DNA of 5,915 nt from contig PLZT01000574.1 in NCBI GenBank assembly GCA_003152255.1, positions 1 to 5,915 of the forward strand, in the 5' to 3' direction. The stretch comes from Methylocystaceae bacterium. Lineage in GTDB: Bacteria; Pseudomonadota; Alphaproteobacteria; Rhizobiales; Beijerinckiaceae. Both the position numbers and the translations under genes were made by a program. The notes below the pieces were generated by a model. The model was not told where the DNA came from. It searched no databases and was given only the letters and a program-made list of their open reading frames with translations. Positions 1-5,498 of the stretch are shown piece by piece (positions within the stretch are counted from its first letter, which is position 1; each line of letters starts with the position of its first letter).

Positions 1-1
1 C

Positions 2-403
2 CCGCGTCTGCTTGATCGAATGTCGCATGACGCCAAGGCTCATATGCTGAACGTTAGACCGGCGGTCCTGCCGGCGCATCTTTACGAGAGCCTAGCCAAT
101 CCGGATTTCCATGTATTTTACCACGCGCCCGTTTTGATCGTGATCTCGGCGATTGAGCGAGGCCCGTGGATAGCCGAGGATTGTGCTCTGGCGGCGGAGA
201 ATCTCATGCTCGCGGCTTACGGCATGGGGCTTGGTTCTTGTTGGATTGGATTGGCGCAAGCTTGGCTCGATACGCCGAAAGGCAAGGACACTCTCGGCGT
301 TCCGGTTTCCCACGTTGTCGTCGCTCCGATCATCGTCGGCGTCCCAAACACCGCCCCACCGACGGTTCCTCGAAAGGATCCCGAAATCCGTTGGGTTGGG
401 TAG
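2..403 (+). CDS. Nitroreductase family protein, 3' part (5' end outside window)
   Basis: This is the C-terminal 133 residues of an FMN-dependent nitroreductase-type oxidoreductase. The family reduces nitroaromatics, quinones or flavins with NAD(P)H in the cytoplasm; the substrate here cannot be read from sequence. The frame is open from base 2, so the ATG at 20 is probably internal. Diagnostic stretches are FYHAPVLIVISA, a core strand ending beside the flavin, then WIAEDCALAAENLMLAAYGMG, the long dimer-interface helix (bases about 167-229), and LGSCWIG just after it, a typical FMN-pocket segment. The tail VVVAPIIVGVP is the last core strand. The family usually has about 170-220 residues, so roughly the first third is missing because the window cuts it, not because it is broken. 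It ends TAG at 401-403 and faces the HPF-cold-shock gene tail to tail. Nitroreductase identity is fairly sure; the subfamily is not. Confidence 0.9.
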   Translation, partial: PRLLDRMSHDAKAHMLNVRPAVLPAHLYESLANPDFHVFYHAPVLIVISAIERGPWIAEDCALAAENLMLAAYGMGLGSCWIGLAQAWLDTPKGKDTLGVPVSHVVVAPIIVGVPNTAPPTVPRKDPEIRWVG

Positions 404-420
404 CGAGCTTCGCCCCGGCT

Positions 421-439
421 GAACGCCGAGGCGGCGTTT
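421..439 (+). terminator. Hairpin between convergent genes, probable terminator
   Basis: AACGCCG (422-428) and CGGCGTT (432-438) form a 7-bp GC-rich stem with a three-base loop, 18 bases after the nitroreductase stop. On the + strand it is followed by a weak T-containing tail (TTTCATAT). It also lies about 23 bases beyond the stop of the opposing gene at 462, so it could act in both directions. The T-tract is poor, so intrinsic termination is likely but not certain. Confidence 0.45.
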
Positions 440-461
440 CATATCGGACCGGTTATCGCAA

Positions 462-1028
462 TTATTGAAGATGGTGCTTGCCGATGAGGCGCACAGTGCT
501 CGCCTGCGGCCCTTTTTCTCCCATCTCCTCGACGAATCGGACTTCGGAGCCGACTGTCAGACGGTCGAAGGCGTCATCGAGAACGCTGTTGCGGTGAAAA
601 AAGACCTCGCGGCCATCGGCGGTTTCGATGAATCCACAATTCTCTCCAGCGAGGAATTTCGCCACAAGGCCGTGATCTTCCACTTCATGCGGCTTTGTTT
701 GACCGCGCATTTCGCGGACAGCATCCTCAATCTGGCGCTGGGCCGCGCCGAATGCATCCTTGATCGCGACCGCGACGTGCTCGTGCTCTTGCGCGTCGCC
801 GTGAGTCTTGGTCACGATGATGTCCTTGTGCGACGGCATGGCGATGCGGATGTCGATCTTGAACAGACCGCCCTTCTGATGCCGCGACTGTGGCGCGATG
901 ACGGTCACATTGCAACTCGTGATCCGATCGTGAAATTTCTCCAGATGCTTGGCGTGCCGTTCGACCTCGGAGCGAATTTCCTCCGACGGCTCGGAGTTCT
1001 GGAAGGAGATATCAAGCGGCGTCTGCAT
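462..1028 (-). CDS. HPF/RaiA ribosome-hibernation domain fused to a cold-shock domain
   Basis: Encodes 188 residues. Residues about 4-105 match the HPF/RaiA (sigma-54 modulation/YfiA) fold: an N-terminal strand (LDISFQN), a helix with EEIRSEVERHAKHLEKFHDRI, a strand (SCNVTVIAP), a strand (FKIDIRIAMP) and a second helix (VAVAIKDAFGAAQRQIEDAV). The family binds the 30S decoding region and inactivates ribosomes in stress or stationary phase. After a short linker, residues about 119-184 form a CspA-type cold-shock domain: GLVAKF, then ENCGFIET (RNP1-like), VFFHRNSV (RNP2-like) and GPQASTVRLIG at the end. That domain binds single-stranded RNA or DNA. The frame stays open up to an ATG at 1145, but the ATG at 1028 is chosen because it has AAGGA seven bases upstream and starts exactly at the first HPF strand. 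It lies 131 bases downstream of hsp20 on the same strand, probably co-transcribed. Domain calls are firm; the joint function is inferred. Confidence 0.9.
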   Translation of the reverse strand: MQTPLDISFQNSEPSEEIRSEVERHAKHLEKFHDRITSCNVTVIAPQSRHQKGGLFKIDIRIAMPSHKDIIVTKTHGDAQEHEHVAVAIKDAFGAAQRQIEDAVREMRGQTKPHEVEDHGLVAKFLAGENCGFIETADGREVFFHRNSVLDDAFDRLTVGSEVRFVEEMGEKGPQASTVRLIGKHHLQ

Positions 1029-1035
1029 GGGATGT

Positions 1036-1040
1036 TCCTT
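1036..1040 (-). promoter_or_regulatory. Ribosome binding site deciding the start of the HPF-cold-shock gene
   Basis: On the - strand AAGGA sits seven bases before the ATG at 1028. This supports the short form over the 39-codon in-frame extension beginning at 1145. That extension encodes an Arg/Ala-rich stretch with no resemblance to the HPF family. Confidence 0.75.
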
Positions 1041-1103
1041 TATCTCATTGGGAGTTGCATTCGGCCTCGCTTTTCGCGCGGCCTCGATATCGACCGTGAT
1101 CGC

Positions 1104-1129
1104 GCCGGCGGCGCCTCGGGCGCGCCGGC
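1104..1129 (-). repeat. Strong GC-rich hairpin in the hsp20 to HPF-cold-shock intercistronic gap
   Basis: GCCGGC (1104-1109) pairs with GCCGGC (1124-1129). After a single bulged G at 1110, GCGCC (1111-1115) pairs with GGCGC (1119-1123) around a TCG loop. This gives an 11-bp all-GC helix. On the - strand it is followed by GCGATCACGG, with no T-tract, so it is not a classical terminator. An attenuator, RNA-processing or 3'-end-stabilising element between the two cistrons is plausible. Chance formation in GC-rich DNA is also possible. Confidence 0.5.
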
Positions 1130-1159
1130 CCATTGTTCCCCGCATGGATAGGATGGACT

Positions 1160-1642
1160 TTATTCCGCCGCTTTCGGCGGCGCGCCGGGCTTGATCTCTA
1201 TGGTCTTGGCGCTTTTTGCGATTTCAACGGGCTTCTTGATGTTTAGGTGGAGAACGCCCTTATCGAAGTGAGCCTCGACGGCTCCGTCATCGGGCTTAAA
1301 GGGCAGGGACATCGACCGGTAGAACGAGCCATAGCTGCGCTCCTCCACATGCCAATCCTTTTCGTCCCTCGTCGTCTCCTGCTTTTTCTCACCGGAGATC
1401 ACCAGCCTGTTGCCGTCCAGGCTGACTTTAATATCTTTCTCCTCCACCCCTGGAAGCTCGGCTGTCACTTCAAAAGCGTCCTTGGTTTCCGCGACATCGA
1501 TCGCTGGCGCGCCCGCTCCGATGCTTGGCGAAGGCGAGTTTCGATCAAATGCGCGGAACACGTCTTCCATTTCACGCCGGAGCGATTTGAATGGGTCGGA
1601 TATCAAATCCTGATTGCTGGGCCACAAGCCTGGTATTTTCAC
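1160..1642 (-). CDS. Hsp20/alpha-crystallin small heat-shock protein
   Basis: Encodes a 160-residue ATP-independent holdase chaperone that binds unfolding proteins in the cytoplasm and passes them to DnaK/ClpB. The N-terminal arm (residues 1-45) has a helix-forming DPFKSLRREMEDVFRAFDR stretch. The alpha-crystallin domain spans about 46-140: IDVAETKDAFEVTAELPGV (48-66), DIKVSLDGNRLVISGEKK (70-87), RSYGSFYRSMSLP (102-114) and the conserved GVLHLNIKK (129-137). The tail carries an I-x-I motif (IEI, 148-150), which docks on neighbouring subunits during oligomer assembly. Length and layout are those of bacterial class A (IbpA/Hsp17-like) proteins. The start is GTG at 1642, preceded by GAGGG nine bases upstream. 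No in-frame ATG offers a better start. It is first of the pair with the HPF-cold-shock gene. The initiation region can fold on itself (see the hairpin at 1640-1657). Confidence 0.95.
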   Translation of the reverse strand: MKIPGLWPSNQDLISDPFKSLRREMEDVFRAFDRNSPSPSIGAGAPAIDVAETKDAFEVTAELPGVEEKDIKVSLDGNRLVISGEKKQETTRDEKDWHVEERSYGSFYRSMSLPFKPDDGAVEAHFDKGVLHLNIKKPVEIAKSAKTIEIKPGAPPKAAE

Positions 1643-1657
1643 GGGCGTATTCCCTCG
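1640..1657 (-). promoter_or_regulatory. hsp20 Shine-Dalgarno and GTG start inside a short hairpin, possible thermosensor
   Basis: On the transcript the Shine-Dalgarno GAGGG (1656-1652) lies before GTG (1642-1640). Its GGG (1654-1652) can pair with the CCC just before the start (1645-1643) over a six-base loop. Beyond an A-G mismatch, a G-U and a C-G pair could bring part of the GTG into the stem. Upstream CCTC (1689-1686) could pair with the same GAGG as an alternative mask. The helix is weak, as expected of simple RNA thermometers, which are known on hsp20 genes. The usual UYGCU mark of ROSE elements is absent near the start. This is an inference from pairing alone. Confidence 0.3.
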
Positions 1658-2016
1658 TTATGTTGGAAGTCACTTTGGACAAGTTGAGGTCATCCACAAA
1701 CCAACCTTAACCGCTCGAATTATCGCCCGTATGACCGGACGATCCTCCGCGGATTGGCGCGACGGCGACACCCCGCTCGGCGATTCCACGCGCTTTCGAC
1801 CGTGGCGATCATTGCATTTCGTTCGCAACCATTCCTTCCGGCCGAGCAAGTAATGACCCTCTCCGCAGCCCACTGAACGCTAAATGAGTTATGGGTCGCC
1901 GACGAGAAAACAATTGGCGTGCGACAATTTAGCTGACCGCAGCCAACCTTGAAAAAAGCTCGCCGAACATCCGCGGATAATGGTCCTCGAGATCTCGTAT
2001 AACCGGCGGCGCGGGC
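1643..2016. other. 374-base stretch without a convincing gene, leader side of hsp20
   Basis: No frame here encodes a recognisable protein; the short open frames on both strands have no family features. It lies upstream of hsp20 (-) and downstream of the CYTH-like gene (-), so it should hold the hsp20 promoter and the 3' end of the gene before it. Visible elements are a -10-like GATAAT on the - strand (1724-1719) without a good -35, and a CTTGTC/CAACATAA arrangement (about 1683 to 1658) loosely like a heat-shock sigma promoter. The latter sits too close to the Shine-Dalgarno to be convincing. Further elements are an inverted repeat CCACG/CGTGG (1786-1790, 1801-1805), a direct repeat ACAATT (1910-1915, 1924-1929) and a 10-bp palindrome (1988-1997). 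I assign no function to these. Confidence 0.5.
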
Positions 2017-2030
2017 CTAGCCAGCCCGCG
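2010..2030 (-). repeat. Hairpin with the stop codon of the CYTH-like gene in its loop
   Basis: CGCGGGC (2010-2016) and GCCCGCG (2024-2030) form a perfect 7-bp stem. The seven-base loop (2017-2023) contains the TAG stop of the - strand gene. No T-tract follows on the - strand, so it is a weak terminator candidate; a 3'-end-protecting or Rho-associated structure is equally possible. Confidence 0.4.
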
Positions 2031-2625
2031 TCGAGAGCGCCAAGGCTCGTTCAATTCCCTTGGGGAAATTAATATTGGCGTGAGGATCGAGCCCCATCTC
2101 TTGGAGAGCGGCGATAACCTTCGATGGGTCTTCACTTTCGATACAGAAGCTCTCCCGCGCGACCGGACCGATATGCACGCGATCAAATTCAGCGGCGCAG
2201 TCGCGATACATGAATTGATGGCGCGTCTTCTTCACCTCAACGGCCCGCATCGACTCGTCGTTTGAGCCCACCTCTGACAAAAACTCTTCAAAATCATAAA
2301 CGCCTCGCCGTGTCGCGATGGGTCGAAGATCGAGCGCGGCGAACGCGGACCGCAACATGGGCGCCGAAAGCGGAAAGCGTTCCTTGAACGCGAGAGTCCA
2401 CTGCTCGAGCCCGCTGGAGTCGACCTTTAGTAATCGCTTGACCTCAAGCGCGCCGCCGCGAATCTTCGCGCTGTGTGGCGTGGCAAAGCTCAACAAGTAG
2501 ATTTCGCCACTGCGCCGCGGGGCGATCCGCGTGGTCGGACCGAGCTTGGCTTCGATTTCCGGTAGTCCGCCGCCAAAGGTGCGCCATTCCCAACGAGGCG
2601 CGCAATTCCCGCCCGGTTCGCCCAT
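2017..2625 (-). CDS. Uncharacterised protein, possible divergent CYTH/triphosphate-tunnel fold
   Basis: Encodes 202 residues with no signal peptide or membrane segment; probably cytoplasmic. I do not recognise an exact family. The pattern recalls CYTH-type triphosphate tunnel enzymes: alternating strands carrying charged residues. These include WEWRTF (12-17), the position of the usual N-terminal E-x-E-x-K; KIRGGALEVKRLL (54-66) with K54, R56, K63 and R64; WTLAFKERFP (76-85); VEVKKTRHQFMYR (129-141); AEFDRVHIG (145-153); and ESFCIESED (158-166), like the acidic strand of CYTH proteins. A helix (PSKVIAALQEMGLD) and a C-terminal segment follow. Only one glutamate of E-x-E-x-K is present, so catalysis is doubtful; a binding role is possible. 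The ATG at 2625 is well supported by AGGAG eight bases upstream. A gap of 181 bases separates it from the flavin reductase gene upstream. The coding call is firm; the fold call is tentative. Confidence 0.75.
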   Translation of the reverse strand: MGEPGGNCAPRWEWRTFGGGLPEIEAKLGPTTRIAPRRSGEIYLLSFATPHSAKIRGGALEVKRLLKVDSSGLEQWTLAFKERFPLSAPMLRSAFAALDLRPIATRRGVYDFEEFLSEVGSNDESMRAVEVKKTRHQFMYRDCAAEFDRVHIGPVARESFCIESEDPSKVIAALQEMGLDPHANINFPKGIERALALSTRAG

Positions 2626-2663
2626 CGGCTTCTCTCCTCAGCCCTCGTGGCGAATAAGCGGCC

Positions 2664-2675
2664 TCGGATATCCGA
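2664..2675. repeat. 12-bp perfect palindrome upstream of the CYTH-like gene
   Basis: TCGGATATCCGA reads identically on both strands and lies 39-50 bases upstream of the ATG at 2625. It partly overlaps an inverted repeat, CCGACT (2672-2677) with AGTCGG (2687-2692). The position suits an operator for a dimeric regulator or a 5'-leader hairpin. No regulator gene is in the window, so the role is speculative. Confidence 0.3.
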
Positions 2676-2806
2676 CTTTTTCGCCGAGTCGGTCGCCACC
2701 TTAACGCGGCGGGAAGGCGGGAATGAGACGCGAGCGATTCTCAGGAATCCCCCGCGATTCGCTTTCGGTTGAGCGCGTCGCGCCTGAAGGCGTTTGGCGC
2801 ATCGTC

Positions 2807-3340
2807 TCAGGGCATCTTGGACTTCAGTGTGATCGTTTCGCCATCGACGACGAATTCGCCGAAGCCCCGATGGTGAATAGTTTTGGGATTTTTTTGAGTT
2901 GGGTCAATCCACGATTTCACCACCTCCAGAACAAATAGCCCGAACTTGTTCACGAGGCGCGTGTCGACCACCTTGCATTCGAGATTTGCGAAACACTCGC
3001 CGATCAACGGCGGCTTAACCCGTTCCGCCGTGATTTGCGTCAAATGGAACAGTTCGAACTTTTCGACATCACGGCCTGAACAATTGCCGACTTCAACAAC
3101 TTTTGACGCCATCTCCACCGCCGGGATGGCGATTACGCATTCCTTGGTTGCCCGTAAGGCGGCGTAACTATAGTCCGCTGGACTGACGACGCAGGCGACC
3201 AGCGGCGGCTCGAACTCGACCATCATGTGCCAGGACATCGTCATGACATTGGCGCGTCCATTGCGCGCGGTCGTCAACAATACGACTGGACCAGGCTCCA
3301 ACAACCGATAAACCTGGGATCGAGGCAAGTCCTTCATCAT
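2807..3340 (-). CDS. Flavin reductase family protein (flavoredoxin type, FMN-binding split barrel)
   Basis: Encodes 177 residues. The flavin reductase-like family binds FMN and either transfers electrons from NAD(P)H to free flavin for a partner oxygenase or acts as an electron carrier (flavoredoxin). The core is PGPVVLLTTARNGRANVMTMSW (16-37), the first strands with the small-residue turn near the phosphate of FMN, followed by PPLVACVVSPADYSY (45-59). Next come ALRATKECVIAIP (61-73), the N-terminal half of the dimer fold, and GNCSGRDVEKFE (85-96), typical of the flavoredoxin branch. ECFANLECKVVD (115-126) and FGLFVLEVV (133-141) are the later barrel strands. The ATG at 3340 is followed at once by a second ATG; GGAG seven bases upstream favours the first. 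It starts divergently from ftsH, sharing a 173-base control region. The physiological partner is unknown; the partial nitroreductase is another flavin enzyme nearby. Confidence 0.9.
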   Translation of the reverse strand: MMKDLPRSQVYRLLEPGPVVLLTTARNGRANVMTMSWHMMVEFEPPLVACVVSPADYSYAALRATKECVIAIPAVEMASKVVEVGNCSGRDVEKFELFHLTQITAERVKPPLIGECFANLECKVVDTRLVNKFGLFVLEVVKSWIDPTQKNPKTIHHRGFGEFVVDGETITLKSKMP

Positions 3341-3462
3341 CCTCGGACTCCATTCAAGTCAAGACGTCGCCGCGGCTCAGGGCGTTTGGGGCAATAGGCG
3401 CATTTTCCGCGTTACGCGCGGGGCCGCTTCGGCTACTGTCGCAAAAGAGATGGCTACGTGGG

Positions 3463-3493
3463 TTTTCGCCGGCGGCACATCAAAACATATATC
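3463..3493 (+). promoter_or_regulatory. Weak promoter candidate for ftsH
   Basis: TTCGCC (3465-3470) and TATATC (3488-3493) are separated by 17 bases and lie just before ftsH. Both hexamers are poor matches to the sigma-70 consensus. A start point near 3500 would leave a leader of about 14 bases, with the Shine-Dalgarno at its very 5' end. I see no clear heat-shock sigma motif in the 173-base divergent region. Confidence 0.2.
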
Positions 3494-3513
3494 CTCGGAA
3501 TGAGGCGTCGATC

Positions 3514-5388
3514 ATGGAAAAGCCGACATCGGAACGACCTTGGCATTTCGACATCGGCTATGTGCTCTTCGCGCTGATCATAATCCTTCTGTTCCAACAG
3601 GTCTGGTCGACGTACCGGGAAGCGGAGGTCGTGCCCTACAGCGAATTCCAAAGCCTCCTCCGAGACGATAAGATCGCCGAGGTCGAGGTCGGCGAGCAAG
3701 TCATCCGGGCGACGCTGAAAAAGCCGTTGCCGGATGGACGAAAGGAATTGCTCGCGGCGCGCGTCGATCCCAACATCGCCCAGGAATTGGAGGCGGCCAA
3801 AGTCAAATATTCCGGCGTCGTCGAACACACCTGGATTTCCACGCTGCTTTCGTGGGTCGTGCCGGTCGCGCTTTTCTTTTTCGTCTGGAGCCTTTTGACA
3901 CGACGGATGGGGCAAGGCCTTGGCTCGATCATGTCGGTCGGGCAGAGCAAGGCCAGGGTATTTGCCGAAAAGGACATCAAGATCGGCTTCGCGGATGTCG
4001 CCGGCGTCGACGAGGCCAAGGAAGAGCTGCAAGAAATCGTGGCCTTCCTCAAGGATCCGACGACCCATGGGCGTCTTGGCGCGCGCATCCCAAAGGGCAT
4101 TCTTCTCGTTGGGCCTCCCGGAACAGGCAAAACCTTGCTTGCCCGCGCGGTCGCGGGCGAAGCCGGCGTGCCGTTCTTTTCGATCAATGGTTCGGAATTC
4201 GTCGAAATGTTCGTCGGCGTCGGCGCCGCGCGCGTCCGCGACCTTTTCACCCAGGCCCGCGCCAGCGCGCCTTGCATCATTTTCATTGATGAACTCGACG
4301 CGCTGGGGCGCGCCCGCGGCATTTCCGGGCTGAGCGGCGGGCATGACGAAAAGGAGCAGACCCTCAACCAGCTGCTGAGCGAACTCGACGGCTTTGACCC
4401 GACCATCGGCGTCGTGCTGCTCGCGGCGACAAACCGCCCCGAGGTGCTGGATCCGGCGCTTCTGCGCGCGGGGCGGTTCGACCGCCAGGTTTCGGTCGAT
4501 CGGCCCGACAAGATCGGCCGCGTCGGCATCCTGCAGGTGCATTTGAAGAAGATCAAACTCGCCACGGGCGTCGATCCCGCCGCGATCGCGGCGCTGACGC
4601 CGGGCTTCACGGGCGCCGATCTCGCCAATCTCGTCAATGAAGCGGCTGTCCTCGCGACGCGCCGCCGGGCGCAATCGGTTTCGCTCGAGGATTTCACCGC
4701 CGCGATCGAGCGCGTCATCGCCGGACCCGAGAAGCGCAATCGTCTGCTCAATCCGCGCGAGCGCCGCATCGTCGCGTTTCACGAAATGGGACATGCGATC
4801 GTCGCCATGGCTTTGCCGGACACCGATCCGATCAAGAAAGTGTCGATCATTCCTCGGGGAATTGGCGCCTTGGGCTATACGATGCAAATGCCGGCCGAAG
4901 ACCGCTATTTGATGACGCGCACGGAACTGCTCAACCGCATGACCGTGTTGCTCGGCGGGCGGGCTGCGGAAATGGTGATCTTCGCGGAGGCGACCACGGG
5001 CGCCGCCGACGACCTTCAAAGAGCGACGGAAATGGCGCGGGCCATGGTCACGCGATACGGCATGGAGCCTGAAATCGGGCAAGCTTCGTTAGTCTCGGAG
5101 CGCCCTCGCTATCTCGATTTGTCGGAACTAGGCCAACGTCAGTCGGAAGCCAGCGACGAGACCAACGCGAAAATCGATAACGCCATTCGCAATCTCATCG
5201 AACAGGCCTTCAATCGCGCTTGCGATATACTGCGGAGCTGCGCGAGGGTACATCAAGAATCGGCGCAACGTCTGCTCGAGAAGGAAACCTTTGTCGACGA
5301 CGATCTTGCCCCGATACGGGCCGCCGTGATCGAATGTCGCGATCACGGCGCGAAGACGACCTCTGGCGCGGGAACGGAGACGGCGTGA
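3514..5388 (+). CDS. ftsH: ATP-dependent membrane zinc protease FtsH
   Basis: Encodes 624 residues, complete; the family hexamer unfolds and degrades damaged membrane proteins and short-lived regulators at the inner membrane. TM helix 1 is at about 14-31 ([15 protein letters not shown]), a small periplasmic domain at 32-106 and TM helix 2 at about 107-128 ([17 protein letters not shown]). The AAA+ domain has Walker A GPPGTGKT (200-207), pore motif FVGV (233-236), Walker [10 protein letters not shown] (255-263) and the second region of homology [20 protein letters not shown] (305-324), with arginine fingers R318 and R321. The peptidase has HEMGH (423-427) and D500 in TTGAADDL as the likely third zinc ligand, so it should be active. 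GAGG eight bases before the ATG fixes the start. The C-terminal tail is short and Ser/Thr/Gly-rich. The neighbours are not the usual housekeeping ones (tilS, folP, glmM), which suggests a second copy. Family identity is certain; paralogue status is inferred. Confidence 0.97.
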   Translation: MEKPTSERPWHFDIGYVLFALIIILLFQQVWSTYREAEVVPYSEFQSLLRDDKIAEVEVGEQVIRATLKKPLPDGRKELLAARVDPNIAQELEAAKVKYSGVVEHTWISTLLSWVVPVALFFFVWSLLTRRMGQGLGSIMSVGQSKARVFAEKDIKIGFADVAGVDEAKEELQEIVAFLKDPTTHGRLGARIPKGILLVGPPGTGKTLLARAVAGEAGVPFFSINGSEFVEMFVGVGAARVRDLFTQARASAPCIIFIDELDALGRARGISGLSGGHDEKEQTLNQLLSELDGFDPTIGVVLLAATNRPEVLDPALLRAGRFDRQVSVDRPDKIGRVGILQVHLKKIKLATGVDPAAIAALTPGFTGADLANLVNEAAVLATRRRAQSVSLEDFTAAIERVIAGPEKRNRLLNPRERRIVAFHEMGHAIVAMALPDTDPIKKVSIIPRGIGALGYTMQMPAEDRYLMTRTELLNRMTVLLGGRAAEMVIFAEATTGAADDLQRATEMARAMVTRYGMEPEIGQASLVSERPRYLDLSELGQRQSEASDETNAKIDNAIRNLIEQAFNRACDILRSCARVHQESAQRLLEKETFVDDDLAPIRAAVIECRDHGAKTTSGAGTETA

Positions 5389-5467
5389 ACGGAGTCTTCA
5401 GCCGTCATTGAGTTCGCGCGCCTTCGATATCGCTTGGGAAATCGCTCGGAATCGACGGGCGTCTCGC

Positions 5468-5487
5468 GACGACATAAAGGCGTCGTC
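5468..5487. repeat. Inverted repeat between convergent ftsH and PEBP genes
   Basis: GACGAC (5468-5473) and GTCGTC (5482-5487) give a 6-bp stem with an eight-base loop, in the 110-base gap between the ends of two convergent genes. Neither strand has a T-tract after it. Its position fits a terminator for either gene, but the sequence support is weak. Confidence 0.25.
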
Positions 5488-5498
5488 CGTCCGCCTGA

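Noticed and set aside
1029..1145. N-terminal extension of the HPF-cold-shock protein to an ATG at 1145
   Set aside because: The extension is Arg/Ala-rich, contains the GC hairpin, is not part of the HPF fold, and the ATG at 1028 has a well-placed ribosome binding site.
465..1151. A 228-residue + strand open frame opposite the HPF-cold-shock gene
   Set aside because: The - strand frame has two clear domains and a good ribosome binding site. The + strand product has no family features.
1658..1684. Heat-shock sigma factor promoter (CTTGTC and CAACATAA) before hsp20
   Set aside because: Only a loose match, and the predicted transcript start would fall within or after the Shine-Dalgarno, leaving no usable leader.
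1792..1820. FNR/FixK-type site suggested by TTGC and GCAA near 1814-1830
   Set aside because: The half-sites are 11 bases apart between TTG and CAA, not the eight required, so it does not fit the consensus.
2781..2804. CGCC-TGAA-GGCG hairpin after the flavin reductase stop as a terminator
   Set aside because: The stem is only four base pairs and no T-tract follows on the - strand.
2723..2938. Small + strand open frame of 71 residues between the CYTH-like and flavin reductase genes
   Set aside because: More than half overlaps the flavin reductase gene antisense. No ribosome binding site or family feature is visible.
3636..4769. A second long - strand open frame (377 residues) within ftsH
   Set aside because: Ser/Arg/Ala-rich composition and no domain; another antisense frame of the same gene.
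3454..5082. A 542-residue open frame on the - strand lying against ftsH
   Set aside because: It is the antisense shadow of a real, fully conserved ftsH in GC-rich DNA. Its translation is Arg/Asp/Gly/Ala-rich low-complexity sequence without a recognisable domain.
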